From Candidatus Epilinea brevis (GTDB taxonomy: Bacteria > Chloroflexota > Anaerolineae > Epilineales > Epilineaceae): a DNA stretch of 64,000 bases. This document shows positions 17,696-26,501 of the stretch, piece after piece. The number at the start of each line of letters is the position of its first letter. Position 1 is the first letter of the stretch. Below the pieces are notes generated by a model that was not told where the DNA came from, made no database searches, and saw only the letters and a program-made list of their open reading frames with translations. The stretch covers positions 558,001 through 622,000 of the forward strand of contig JADJUE010000002.1 of the NCBI GenBank assembly GCA_016710785.1, given 5' to 3'. Position numbers and translations under genes: made by a program.

Positions 17696-18688
17696 TCAAA
17701 GGTCCAGCGCCAGCCGGTCCAAGGTGCGGGACCGGCGGAAGCCGGCCCATAGGAGGGAAGCCAGGGGGCCGCCGGCGCGGGCGTCCACCTCGGCCTCGAT
17801 GTCCTGGGCGGGCACCGTGGCGACCAGCGACAACAGACCGTCCAGCAGCGCTCCCTCGACCCGCCCGGTCCAATCCGGATCGGCCGCCATCTCCAAGCGG
17901 TGCGGGCCGATCCGTCCTTGGTTCAAGAGCGTACCGATGGCCAGGGGCCCCGTGCTGGAATCGACGACCATGGTGCGGCGGCGGCGCCCGGACATCCAAT
18001 CGTCGAGCCCCTCCATGACGCCCATGTCCAGGGCCTGGACCAGCTGGCTGGTCGGTCCGCCGCGATCCAGTTCGCCGGCGCGGTCCAGCAACGCCTGCAC
18101 CGCGCGCCGATCGCGGCGCCGGTGGAAGGGCCGCAGCAGCTGCCCGGCCCCAAGGGTCTGAAAGGTGCGGCGGCCGAGGCTGTGGGCCGGCAGACGGAGG
18201 GCCACCGCCGAGTTCATGCGCCAGAACCCCAGCGAGGCATAGACCTTCTGGGCGGCCAGATTGTCCGCCCGCACCTGAAGCTGGAGCTGATGCGCTCCGC
18301 GGCGCCCCAGGTCCTGAATGGCCAGTCGCATCAGACGGGAAGCGATCCCTTGTCCGCGCCACGCCGGATGGGTCACGACGTTGGCCACTACCCAGACATC
18401 CCGCCCGCAGCGAAAGGCGCTGACGTTGCCCACCAGTTGCCCGTCATGGTAATAGACCTGCCCGGTGGCCTCGCCGGCTCCGGGCAGGCCGTTGGCCATG
18501 CTCTGCAGGGTCAGGCTGGCGCCGGAGATGCGCGACAGGCCGTCCAACCACCGCAGGTCCTGCGGGGCGAGGTCGCGTCCGAAGCCCAGGCGCAGCAGAT
18601 CGACGACGGCGCGCAGGTCGCGGCGGGGATCGAAGCGGGCGGGGCCGTCCGGCACCAAGGAGCCGGTCAGTCGAAGGGAAGCCGCCAT
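17696..18688 (-). CDS. GNAT-family N-acetyltransferase, two-domain
   Basis: 330 aa. The N-terminal half (about residues 25-170) is a GNAT domain: HDGQLVGNVSAF, the acetyl-CoA motif VVTHPAWRGQGIASRLMRLA, and the late LQVRADNLAAQKVYASLGF. The C-terminal half (170-330) is less conserved and may be a degenerate second GNAT lobe. The acceptor is unknown. It is the last gene of a four-gene minus-strand operon starting with coaE, 27 bp after the 87-aa gene, and converges with the HMG-CoA reductase gene. Confidence 0.85.
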   Translation of the reverse strand: MAASLRLTGSLVPDGPARFDPRRDLRAVVDLLRLGFGRDLAPQDLRWLDGLSRISGASLTLQSMANGLPGAGEATGQVYYHDGQLVGNVSAFRCGRDVWVVANVVTHPAWRGQGIASRLMRLAIQDLGRRGAHQLQLQVRADNLAAQKVYASLGFWRMNSAVALRLPAHSLGRRTFQTLGAGQLLRPFHRRRDRRAVQALLDRAGELDRGGPTSQLVQALDMGVMEGLDDWMSGRRRRTMVVDSSTGPLAIGTLLNQGRIGPHRLEMAADPDWTGRVEGALLDGLLSLVATVPAQDIEAEVDARAGGPLASLLWAGFRRSRTLDRLALDL

Positions 18689-18715
18689 TCGGGCAATCTG
18701 CGGTCAGGACCGTGG

Positions 18716-18979
18716 TCAGGCCTGGCTGCCCACGGCCTCCACCGCGCCGGAGCCCAGGTCGGCGCGGTAGCGGTGCGGCCGACCTGCGGCCAGCAGCCAG
18801 ATCTCCAAACCCCGTGCCATGCCCGCGGCCGTGGACCAGGTGCATTCCTCTACGCGGGTGGGGGCCAGGGAGGCCTGCGGCAAGCCGCTGCGGGCGGCGA
18901 GATCCGCCATGGCCAGCAGGACGGCGGCCTGCCAAGGGCCGGGCACGGGCAGCTTGAGACCGGTCACAGATGGGCTCAT
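18716..18979 (-). CDS. Small protein of unknown function
   Basis: 87 aa, third gene of the coaE operon, starting 4 bp after the previous stop. It has no signal peptide or membrane helix. The sequence is soluble-looking with a helical centre (WQAAVLLAMADLAARSG, WSTAAGMARGLEIWLLAAG). I do not recognise a family. Tight spacing and codon use like the neighbours support a real gene. Confidence 0.55.
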   Translation of the reverse strand: MSPSVTGLKLPVPGPWQAAVLLAMADLAARSGLPQASLAPTRVEECTWSTAAGMARGLEIWLLAAGRPHRYRADLGSGAVEAVGSQA

Positions 18980-18983
18980 GGGT

Positions 18984-19220
18984 TCAATCCTTCCCGGGCG
19001 CCGCGTCGGCGTCCACGAGCGGGTCGTCCTCGTCGGCCTCCCAGCTCAGGATCCAGGCGCAGAGGCCGGCCGTGGCCACCGCCGCGGCGGCCAACACCAA
19101 CCACTGTCGGGCCGCCAGATCGACGACGTCGCGGGCAGACCAGCCGAGCGCGGCCAGGAAGGCCAGGCTGAGGAGCGCCCAGCTGCTGATATGTGGATGG
19201 CTGTTGAGATAGGCTTTCAT
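18984..19220 (-). CDS. Small two-helix membrane protein
   Basis: 78 aa from the ATG at 19220, one base after the coaE stop, so probably translationally coupled. Two hydrophobic helices (ISSWALLSLAFLAALGW and WLVLAAAAVATAGLCAWI) are joined by a short charged loop with Arg and Asp, and the C-terminal tail is strongly acidic (EADEDDPLVDADAAPG). No family is recognised. It is shorter than most annotation cut-offs in this frame but well placed in the operon. Confidence 0.6.
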   Translation of the reverse strand: MKAYLNSHPHISSWALLSLAFLAALGWSARDVVDLAARQWLVLAAAAVATAGLCAWILSWEADEDDPLVDADAAPGKD

Positions 19221-19221
19221 G

Positions 19222-19815
19222 TCATGTCTTTCCGCAGTGGGCCAGGGCTCGCTCCAGCTGCGTATCGGTGGCGGCCCAGGCGCCGCTGTTGTCGATGACC
19301 TGGGTGGCCGCCGCCAGGCGAGGCGCCAGCGGCGGCGCCGCCGCCATGCGCGCGGCGATGGCCTCCTGGCTCCAGCCGCGGGACGCCAGACGCTTCCGCC
19401 GCTCCTCGGAATCGGCCACCACCAGCCAGATCTGCTCGAAGCGCTCCGCCAGCGGACTGCCGACCAGATAGATGGCCTCCACCACTTGGAGCGGCGCCGT
19501 CTGCCGGTCCATCCAGGCACCGATCCACGCTCTGACGGCCGGATGCAGGATGGCTTCCAGATCCCGGCGAGCCTCGTCGTTCTGGAAGACCTCTGCCGCC
19601 AGCGCCGCTCGATCGATCGCGCCGCCGGCGCCCAGCACCGCAGGGCCGAAGCGCCGCCCGACGGCCGCCATCGTCGCCTCGTCCTCCGCCAGGAGCCGGT
19701 GGACCACCTGGTCGGCATCCAGGACAGCGGCCCCGCGGCCGGCCAGCCAGCCCAGAACCTTGCTCTTGCCGCTGCCCACGTCTCCGGTCAGGCCGATTCG
19801 GCAAGAGGGATTCAC
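19222..19815 (-). CDS. coaE: Dephospho-CoA kinase
   Basis: 197 aa, the usual length. It phosphorylates the 3'-hydroxyl of dephospho-CoA with ATP, the final step of coenzyme A synthesis. The P-loop GLTGDVGSGKSKV (residues 8-20), DADQVVHRLL (substrate-binding Asp), the ILHPAVRAW segment of the CoA domain, and the LID-region SRGWSQEAIAARM are all typical. The start is a GTG at 19815 lying 6 nt after a TACAAT box, so the transcript is probably leaderless. It heads an operon with two very small proteins and a GNAT acetyltransferase, the latter possibly a CoA-ester user. Confidence 0.93.
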   Translation of the reverse strand: MNPSCRIGLTGDVGSGKSKVLGWLAGRGAAVLDADQVVHRLLAEDEATMAAVGRRFGPAVLGAGGAIDRAALAAEVFQNDEARRDLEAILHPAVRAWIGAWMDRQTAPLQVVEAIYLVGSPLAERFEQIWLVVADSEERRKRLASRGWSQEAIAARMAAAPPLAPRLAAATQVIDNSGAWAATDTQLERALAHCGKT

Positions 19816-19821
19816 GGGGGC

Positions 19822-19850
19822 ATTGTATCGCAGCTGATCCCGGCTGTCAC
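19822..19850 (-). promoter_or_regulatory. Promoter of the coaE operon, leaderless type
   Basis: On the minus strand: GTGACA (complement of 19845-19850, 5/6), 17-bp spacer, TACAAT (complement of 19822-19827), then 6 nt to the GTG start. Confidence 0.65.
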
Positions 19851-19946
19851 GCCGGGCCCGGGCGATCGCGACAACCCAGAACCAGGCGGTCGGACCGTGG
19901 CGCCGGCCGCCTGGCGCCGGCCTCAGAGATCGGCGACCGGCACGGC

Positions 19947-19998
19947 GTCGCGCGCTGTGGGCTCAGGCATGGGCATGTCGCGCGCTGTGGGCTCAGGC
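19947..19998. repeat. 22-bp direct repeat at the 3' end of pepA
   Basis: Two identical 22-bp copies (19947-19968 and 19977-19998, both containing CGCGCTGTGGGCTCAGG), 30 bp apart. The copy nearer the gene includes the pepA stop codon. Confidence 0.8.
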
Positions 19999-21567
19999 GC
20001 CGGCATGCAGCCAGTCCACGAGGAGACGGACGCCGAAGCCGGTGGCCCCCTTGGGGTTGTAGGCCAGACGGTCTGCGCCCCAGGCCATGGCGGCGATGTC
20101 CAGGTGGACCCAGGGGTAGGTCACGAAGCGCTCCAGGAACTTGGCCCCGAAGATGGCGCCGGCCGGCGAGGGCGAGCTGTCGGCGGTGTTCTTGATGTCC
20201 GCGACCTCGCTCTCGATCATCTTGGCGTAGGGCTCGTCCCACAGAGGCAGGCGCCACAGCCGCTCGCCGCTGCGGTCGCCGGCGGCGCTGAGCTCGGCGG
20301 ACAGGGCGTCGTCGTTGCTGAAGAGCCCGGCTGCGCCCGGTCCCAGGGCGACGCCGATGGCACCGGTGAGGGTGGCCAGGTCCACGACCGCCGCCGGCTG
20401 GAAGCGCTGCGCATGCGACAGGACGTCGGCCAGGACCATCCGTCCTTCGGCATCGGTGTTCAGGATCTCGATGGTGGTTCCATTGAGGGCGGTGACGATG
20501 TCGCCCGGCCGGGTGGCGGTACCCGAGGGCATGTTCTCGGTGGCCCCCACCAAGCCGATGACGCGCCGGCCCAGCCCCAGGCGACCGATGGTTTCCATGG
20601 CCCCTAGGACAGCGGCGCCGCCGCTCATGTCCATCTTCATCATGCCCATTCGCAGGCCGGGCTTCAGCGAGATACCGCCGGTGTCAAAGGTCACCGCCTT
20701 GCCCGCCAGCACCACGGGGGACTGGTTCTCCGTTCCCGCGGGGGCATGCTCCAGGATGATGTAGCGCGGCTCTTCCGGACCGCCGGCGGCCACCGAGGCC
20801 AGGGCGCCCATGCCCTCGCGAATGATCTGCGCCCGGTCCCAGACCTCGCAGCGCTGGCCGTGGCGACGCGCGATCTGGCCGGCCGCATCGGCTAGGTAGG
20901 ACGGCGTGGCGACGTTGGCCGGATGGTTGGCCAGGTCGCGCGCCAGGTTCACGCCGACGGCGACCGCTTCGCCGCGGCGGGCGCCCGCATCCAGCGCCGG
21001 CCGCTGAGTCTGGTCGTCGCCAACCAGGCGCAGTTCGGTCACCTCGCGGCCGCGGCTGCCCTCTGCCGCCGGCGCCTCGTCGTCAGGGCTGTCGGACCTG
21101 CCCGCGGTCTTCGACTTGTAATCCGTAAAGCGGTAGAGGCCGAGGAGGGCGCCTTCAACCGTGGCCCGTGCGGCCGTCTCGGGGTCCAGACCGCCGATGC
21201 CGGCGCCATGGGCGATCGTGGCCACCGTCCGCGCGCCGGCCTGGCGCGCCGCCTTGGCGGCGGCGGCGGAGGCGCGGCGCACGGCCTCTTCCCCGAAGCC
21301 CTCCCGCTTGCCCAGGCCAACCACGACCACGCGAGGCGCCTTGACGCCACTGGCGCTGAAGAGCACGAGGGTCTCTCCCAGCCGCCCCTTCAGGCCGCCG
21401 GCGGCGATGGCCTGGCTGATCCGCCCGCCCAGGGCCTGGTCCACGGCGCCGGTGGCGCCGCCCGGGCTGGTGACGCCCTGGAAGAGGTTGACGACGATGG
21501 CATCGGCCTCGACGGCGGCCAGATCGGCGGTGAGGACGGTGAGCTGGACGGGGGAGGGCATGGTCAT
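19993..21567 (-). CDS. pepA: Leucyl aminopeptidase (M17 family)
   Basis: 524 aa, typical for M17. A cytoplasmic hexameric metallo-aminopeptidase that trims N-terminal residues from peptides. The C-terminal catalytic domain shows LAGKAVTFDTGGISLKPG (metal-binding Asp and catalytic Lys), MDMSGGAAVLGAM, and the signature NTDAEGRMVLADVLSHA, followed by DLATLTGAIGVALG. The N-terminal macrodomain-like half holds an acidic, low-complexity insert (GRSDSPDDEAPAAEGSRG, about residues 155-172). The ATG at 21567 has AGGAAG just upstream. The gene is about 110 bp downstream of moaE; whether it is co-transcribed with it is unclear. Confidence 0.94.
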   Translation of the reverse strand: MTMPSPVQLTVLTADLAAVEADAIVVNLFQGVTSPGGATGAVDQALGGRISQAIAAGGLKGRLGETLVLFSASGVKAPRVVVVGLGKREGFGEEAVRRASAAAAKAARQAGARTVATIAHGAGIGGLDPETAARATVEGALLGLYRFTDYKSKTAGRSDSPDDEAPAAEGSRGREVTELRLVGDDQTQRPALDAGARRGEAVAVGVNLARDLANHPANVATPSYLADAAGQIARRHGQRCEVWDRAQIIREGMGALASVAAGGPEEPRYIILEHAPAGTENQSPVVLAGKAVTFDTGGISLKPGLRMGMMKMDMSGGAAVLGAMETIGRLGLGRRVIGLVGATENMPSGTATRPGDIVTALNGTTIEILNTDAEGRMVLADVLSHAQRFQPAAVVDLATLTGAIGVALGPGAAGLFSNDDALSAELSAAGDRSGERLWRLPLWDEPYAKMIESEVADIKNTADSSPSPAGAIFGAKFLERFVTYPWVHLDIAAMAWGADRLAYNPKGATGFGVRLLVDWLHAGA

Positions 21568-21676
21568 CTTCCTGGGGGTGGCGGCGGTGAACGGGACGGC
21601 GAGCCGCCGATCATAGCATAGGGATCTGCGCGCCCTGCGGGGCAGGACGATCAGGGCAGGACCAGGGCAGGGCCGG

Positions 21677-22135
21677 TCAGCTTGCCGCGGGAGGGCCTGC
21701 CAACGGCGTACCCTCTACCCAGGCCGAACCGTCGGCCCAGAACTCCTTCTTCCAGATGGGCACCTGGGTCTTGAGGCTGTCGATGGCGTGGCGGCAGGCG
21801 GCGAAGGCCTCGGCGCGATGGGGGGTGGACACGGCGATGACCACCGAGGCCTCGCCCACCAGCACCCGGCCCAGGCGGTGGACCATGGCCACCCGCGCTC
21901 CGGGCCAGCGCTCAGCGATCTCAGCGGCGATGGCCCGCAGGGCTGGAAGGGCCATCGCCGGGTAGGCCTCGTATTCCAGATGGGTGACGGCGCGGCCCAG
22001 ATGCTGGTTGCGGGTGACGCCGTGGAAGACGCAGATGGCGCCCGCCGCGCCGTCCGCCACCGCTGCCTCGAGGGCCGCGGCGTCGATGGTGCCCGGCACC
22101 AGATCGATGACCATCGTCGAGCTTGACTGGGCCAT
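21677..22135 (-). CDS. moaE: Molybdopterin synthase catalytic subunit
   Basis: About 152 aa from the ATG at 22135, which lies 4 nt after the moaD stop; a longer in-frame start at 22183 would overlap moaD. With MoaD it turns precursor Z (cPMP) into molybdopterin. Family features: GAICVFHGVTRNQHLGRAVTHLEYEAYPAMA, VAMVHRLGRVLVGEASVVIAVS, PHRAEAFAACRHAID, and the active-site Lys pair in PIWKKEFW. The moaDE pair is placed behind a methionine-pathway gene, with no other Mo-cofactor genes in view. Confidence 0.92.
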   Translation of the reverse strand: MAQSSSTMVIDLVPGTIDAAALEAAVADGAAGAICVFHGVTRNQHLGRAVTHLEYEAYPAMALPALRAIAAEIAERWPGARVAMVHRLGRVLVGEASVVIAVSTPHRAEAFAACRHAIDSLKTQVPIWKKEFWADGSAWVEGTPLAGPPAAS

Positions 22136-22139
22136 CGGA

Positions 22140-22379
22140 TCAGCCGCCGCTGACCGGCGGCAGGAAGGCCACCTCGTCGCCATCGCGCAGCAGGGCGCTG
22201 AGAGGGGCCATCGTGGCGTTGACCGCGGCGGCGGGTTGGTGGGGGACCAGGCCGAGATGGCGCGTGGCGAGTCGGCCCCAGAGTTCGCCTACCGTGGCGT
22301 CGGGACCCAACTCCAGCTGCAGGCTATCGGTCCCCGCGATCTCGCGATAGGCGGCGAACAAACGGACATGTACCTGCAT
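22140..22379 (-). CDS. moaD: Molybdopterin synthase sulfur-carrier subunit
   Basis: 79 aa, ubiquitin-like fold, ending in the Gly-Gly that is adenylated and then thiocarboxylated (FLPPVSGG). The N-terminal beta strand VHVRLFAAYREIAG and the DGDEVAFLPP segment are typical. The start is 3 nt after the restored stop of the upstream methyltransferase gene; in the actual, shifted frame that gene would read through most of moaD. Confidence 0.92.
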   Translation of the reverse strand: MQVHVRLFAAYREIAGTDSLQLELGPDATVGELWGRLATRHLGLVPHQPAAAVNATMAPLSALLRDGDEVAFLPPVSGG

Positions 22380-22382
22380 GGA

Positions 22383-24291
22383 TCACGCTCCTGCGTGGGT
22401 GGACCACAGACCCAGGCGGTCCAGCAGTTGGGGAACGGCCTCGAAGCGGCCGAAAGGAGGGAAGGATGAAAGCGCCGCTCACCTGAGGACGCAGCGCGGC
22501 GATGGTCTCGGCGGCGATGTCCAGACCGGTCTCCGCGCCCCGGGTCTCACCGGCCTCCCGCAGGCGCGCCAGAATCGGCGCGGGGATCTCCATGCCCGGT
22601 ACCTCGTGGTGCAGGAAGGCGGCGTGGCGCGGTCCATCCAGCGGCAGCACCCCCACCAGCAAGGGGATGGGGAAGCGGCCACCGAGGGCGCTCAACACCT
22701 GCGCGAAGCGTTCCAGGTCGAAGAGCGGGTCCGACAGCGCAAACCGCGCCCCGGCTTCCACCTTGGCCAGGAGGGTCTCGATCTCACGCGGCAGCTCCAG
22801 GGCGCCGAATCTGAAGCGGCAACCGGCATGAAAGGAGGTCGGCTTGTCCAGGGCCCGCCCGCTCCCGTCCTGCCCTTCGTTGAAGGCCTTGAGCAGGCGC
22901 AGCAGCTGCAGGTCGGTGACGTCGTGGACCACCGTGGCGTTGGGGTAGTCGCCCTGCGCCGGCAGGCCGCCCATGACCGGCAGGACGTCGCGCAGGTCCA
23001 GGGCATGGGCGCCCATCAGATCCGCGTGCAGGGCCACCAGGTTGCGGTGGCGGCAGCTGAGCGTCAGGATGGCCGGCGCGCCCAGCCGGGACGCGATCAG
23101 GGCGCCCATGGCGAGGGGGCTGGCATGCGGCCGCGCGCGGGGGCTGTCGGAAACACAGAAGGCCTGCACCGTTCCGGACTGCACCAGGGGCGCCAAAGCC
23201 GGGATCAGGGAGGCCGCGCTGAAGCTCCGCGGCGGTTGGACCTCCACGCAGATGGCGAAGCCCGACTCCAGGGACCGCTCGAAAGCCGTCGGACCGGGCG
23301 GAGACAGGTCGGGTTCGGCGCCGGTGTCGGCCGGTGCAGGCAGGCCGCCGGACCAGGCGGAAGGCAGGGGCGGGAGGCCCCCCCCGGCCCGCGAGCGGGA
23401 CAGGGCCTGATGCATGGCCAGGGTATGCTCCGGCGTGGTGCCGCAGCAACCGCCCACCAGCCTTGCCCCGGCGGCCACCATGTCGACGATGGCCTCCGCC
23501 ATGTAGGCCGGCGAGGCCGCATAGACGTAGCGCCCGTCGACCACCGAAGGCAGGCCGGCGTTGGGCATGGCCGCCACGGGTCGGCCCGTGGCGTCGGCCA
23601 TGCGGGCCACCACGCTCAGCATCTGGGCGGGACCCGTGCTGCAGTTGGCGCCGAAGAGGTCCGCGCCGTCGGCGGCCAGGGCGCGGGCGGCTTCCGCCGG
23701 GGATTGGCCGCCCGGCGTCAGGCCGTCTTCGCCGAAGGTGAGGAGGACCACCACGGGCAGGGCGCAGTGGCGCCGGGCGGCGGCGAGGGCCAGGCGGGCT
23801 TCGGCCAGATCGCGCTGGGTCTCGATGATGATCAGGTCGGCGCCGCCTTCCGCCAAGGCGGCGATCTGGGCGCCGTAGGCCGCCGTCACCTCATCCGCTC
23901 CCAGCGGTCCCAACGGCGTCAGTCCCGGGCCGAGCGGACCGACGCTGCCGGCCACCCAGACAGGATCCGTGCCGCCCACCCCGCCGGCCCGGTCCGCGGC
24001 GGCGCGCGCCAGGCGGGCGGCGGCCAGGTTGATGGCCCGAACCCGGGCCGCCATGCCGTGCTCGGCGAGGCGCAGGGCGTTGGCGCCGAAGCTGTTGGTC
24101 TCGATCAGTCGCGCTCCGGCGGCGATGTAGCGTTCGTGCACCTGGCGCACCAGGTCTGGGCGACTCTCCGACAAGGCGTCGAAGCATTGCTCGTAGCCGA
24201 TGCCCAGGCTGTAGAGCGTGGTGCCCATGGCCCCGTCGGCCAGGAGGGGGCTCGCGATCAGGCGGGCGAGGAAGGACGGCGCCGAGCTCAT
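22383..24291 (-). CDS. yitJ: Homocysteine S-methyltransferase / methylenetetrahydrofolate reductase fusion, frameshifted at the 3' end
   Basis: About 636 aa when repaired, start ATG at 24291. Residues 1-300 are a Zn-dependent homocysteine S-methyltransferase: LLADGAMGTTLYSLG, ETNSFGANALRL, and the Cys ligands in GANCSTGP and GGCCGTTPEH. After a Pro-rich linker, residues about 350-610 are a MetF-like TIM barrel (FAICVEVQPPRS, AILTLSCRHRN, LTDPLF-like segment). Together they make methyl-THF and methionine. At 22457-22464 one extra base shifts the frame after GAFILP: removing it gives PFGRFEAVPQLLDRLG and a stop at 22383, matching the family ending. As sequenced, the frame runs to 22324 over moaD with unrelated residues. 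Confidence 0.85.
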
Positions 24292-24302
24292 CGCTCCGGC
24301 CT

Positions 24303-24968
24303 TCAACCGAACCACTGCCGCAGGAAGGGGTTCTGCCGCCGCTCCAGGCCCACGGTGGTGGCCGGACCATGGCCGCTGAGGAGCAGGGCTTCGTCCGGCA
24401 GGCTCAGAATCTCCCGCAGGATGCTGTCACGCAGGGTCGCGGTGTCGCCGCCCGGCAGGTCCGTTCGCCCGATGCCGCCGCGGAAGATGACATCGCCGCA
24501 GAAGACGAGGGGGCCATGGTGGCCTTCGAAGTCGACAGTGGGCCCCACCAAGACGACATGCCCGGGCGCGTGCCCGGGTGCCTCGCGCACGGTGAAGCTC
24601 AAGCCGCCCACGCCGATGACCTGGCCCGCGGCCAGGTGAGCATCCACCTGGGGCACGGGCACCGGCGGCAAGCCGAACATCTGCGCCTGCAGCGGCAGCT
24701 GCGCCAGGAAGGGCAAGGCGTCCGGATGCAGCCAGTAGGGCGCCCCGGTGCGCGCGGCCAGTTCCGCCACGCCCGACACATGGTCGATGTGGGCATGGGT
24801 GCCCAGGATGAGGCGTACCTCCACCTCCGCCAGCCGGGCGCTGCGCAGGATGTCATCCACCCTGCCGCCGGGATCGATGACCGCGGCGACCCCGGCGTCG
24901 GCGTCGCCTACCAGGTAGGTGTTCTCGCTGAAGGGTTGGACGGTGAAGGTTTCGAGGACGAGCTTCAT
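24303..24968 (-). CDS. Metallo-beta-lactamase-fold hydrolase (glyoxalase II-like)
   Basis: 221 aa. The metal-binding motif THAHIDHVSG (His-x-His-x-Asp-His) is followed by APGHAPGHVVL, VFCGDVIFRGGIGRTDLPGG (bridging Asp and the Arg/Thr typical of the glyoxalase-II-like group) and LLSGHGPATTVGLER with the last His. Members hydrolyse glutathione or other thioesters; this short form lacks the C-terminal substrate-binding domain of true glyoxalase II, so another acyl-thiol substrate is possible. The start ATG is 8 nt after a TATAAT box, suggesting a leaderless message. It is followed after 11 bp by the methyltransferase gene. Confidence 0.88.
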   Translation of the reverse strand: MKLVLETFTVQPFSENTYLVGDADAGVAAVIDPGGRVDDILRSARLAEVEVRLILGTHAHIDHVSGVAELAARTGAPYWLHPDALPFLAQLPLQAQMFGLPPVPVPQVDAHLAAGQVIGVGGLSFTVREAPGHAPGHVVLVGPTVDFEGHHGPLVFCGDVIFRGGIGRTDLPGGDTATLRDSILREILSLPDEALLLSGHGPATTVGLERRQNPFLRQWFG

Positions 24969-24976
24969 GGCCGCGG

Positions 24977-24982
24977 ATTATA
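24977..24982 (-). promoter_or_regulatory. -10 box immediately upstream of the metallo-hydrolase gene
   Basis: Perfect TATAAT on the minus strand, 8 nt before the ATG, with no Shine-Dalgarno. A GTGACA lies upstream but at a 20-bp spacing, so the -35 is uncertain. Confidence 0.55.
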
Positions 24983-25073
24983 GGTGATGGCCGATGCGCC
25001 GGTGTCACGCCGGCAGTCGGGCGCCGCTGAAGCCGCGCTCAGGCCGCCGATGGCCCAGTCAGCGCGACCGGGC

Positions 25074-26501
25074 TCAGGGTCGGCTCAGCCAGGGCAGGCG
25101 CAAGGTCCAGCGGGTGGGCGCCGGCGAGGGGGTGTCGAGGATCTCCGGAGTGGGCCGCCGGGTGGCTGATGCTACCGAGCTGGGCGTGGGGGTCGATGTC
25201 GCGGTGGCCGCAGCGGTCGCTGAGCCGGTGGGCGGCGGCGAACTGGGTGACGCCGGCGGGCTGGGGGTGATCCCGGCCACGTCCAAAGCATGGATCGCCC
25301 CGTTGTCGAACGCCACGTAGATCTCCCCGTCCTCGTCGAGGCCGAAGGTGGTAGGGTTGCCGATGAGGGTGGCGACCTGCGCGTTGCGCCAGCCGCCCGC
25401 GACACCGGCCCCCGCTGGGGCGCGGCCGATCGCCCAAAGGCGCTTGCTGCCGTAGTCGGCGTAGAAGTACAGGCCGTCCAGGGCGGGGAAGGCCTTGCCG
25501 CGGTACACTTCGCCACCGGTGATGGACACGCCGGTGCTGTGGTTGTACTCGGCCACCGGCAGGACCAGGCCGGCAGTATCGCAGTTCTGGGCCGGCCGGA
25601 AGCAGTGGGTGCCTTCCATGGTGTTCCAACCGTAGTTGAGGCCACCCGGCGAGCCGCGTAGCTCGACATCGACCTCCTCCCACGCGTTCTGCCCCACGTC
25701 GCCCACCCACAGGTCGCCTGTGCGCTGGTCGAAGGCGTAGCGCCAGGGGTTGCGCCAACCGTAGGACCAGATCTCCGGGCGGGCGTCGGTGCGGCCGACG
25801 AAGGGGTTGTCGGGGGGGATGGCGTACGGCAATCCGTTTGCGGTGCGGTCGACGTCGATGCGGAGGAACTTGGCCAGAAGGGTGTTGAGCTTCTGTCCGT
25901 TGCCCTGCGGATCGCCGCCCGAGCCGCCGTCGCCGGTGCCGATCCACAGGTAGCCATCCGGTCCGAAGGCCAGGTTGCCGCCGTTGTGGTTGGCGTAGGG
26001 TTGGGAGATGCTGAGGATGGATTTCTCCGACGCCGGGTCACCCTGATCCGTCCGGCTGCCGATGGTGAAGCGGGACACGACGGTGTCCCCGGACTTCAAG
26101 CCGCCGCGGTTTTGGCTGGTGCTGTAGTTGACGAAGAAGAAGCCGTTGTCCTTGAACTGGGGATGGAAGGACAGTCCAAGCAGGCCCTGCTCATTGCCGC
26201 TGGCATTGACCCGGTCGGTGATGTCCAGGAAGGGGCGCGGCAGCAGCTTGCCGTCGGCGATGATCCGGATGCGCCCGGCCTTTTCCACCACGAAGATGCG
26301 CCCGCTGCCGTCGCCGGCGTTGGCGATGTCCACCGGTCGCTCCAGACTGTCGACCAGGCGGCGGCTGGTCATGCGCAGCAGGCTGGGGTCCAGGCCGGGC
26401 TCGCCCTGGCGCGGCCCGGCGGAGGCCGGAGATCGGCCGGCGAGCGGGATGACCGACAAGACGAGGCTGAGACAAAGGGCGATTCGAACGGGCAAGCGCA
26501 T
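25074..26501 (-). CDS. Secreted glucose/sorbosone dehydrogenase-like propeller protein with LPWL tail
   Basis: 475 aa from the ATG at 26501, with AGGAGG 8 nt upstream. A Sec signal peptide spans residues 1-30. The body is a six-bladed PQQ-type sugar-dehydrogenase propeller: NAGDGSGRIFVVEKAGRIRII, EQGLLGLSFHPQF (with the conserved His), NHNGGNLAFGPDGYLWIGTGDGG, PEIWSYGWRNPWR, DLWVGDVGQNAWEEVD, and YYADYGSKRLW. The family oxidises soluble or polymer-bound sugars, though many members are untested. The C-terminus has a Ser/Pro/Thr linker and ends TRWTLRLPWLSRP, the Leu-Pro motif seen on other exported proteins here. The upstream in-frame extension to 26981 lacks a start signal. Confidence 0.9.
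   Translation of the reverse strand: MRLPVRIALCLSLVLSVIPLAGRSPASAGPRQGEPGLDPSLLRMTSRRLVDSLERPVDIANAGDGSGRIFVVEKAGRIRIIADGKLLPRPFLDITDRVNASGNEQGLLGLSFHPQFKDNGFFFVNYSTSQNRGGLKSGDTVVSRFTIGSRTDQGDPASEKSILSISQPYANHNGGNLAFGPDGYLWIGTGDGGSGGDPQGNGQKLNTLLAKFLRIDVDRTANGLPYAIPPDNPFVGRTDARPEIWSYGWRNPWRYAFDQRTGDLWVGDVGQNAWEEVDVELRGSPGGLNYGWNTMEGTHCFRPAQNCDTAGLVLPVAEYNHSTGVSITGGEVYRGKAFPALDGLYFYADYGSKRLWAIGRAPAGAGVAGGWRNAQVATLIGNPTTFGLDEDGEIYVAFDNGAIHALDVAGITPSPPASPSSPPPTGSATAAATATSTPTPSSVASATRRPTPEILDTPSPAPTRWTLRLPWLSRP

Noticed and set aside
22378..24639. 753-aa plus-strand open frame
   Set aside because: It is the antisense shadow of the methyltransferase and metallo-hydrolase genes, rich in Gly, Arg and Gln as high-GC shadows are.
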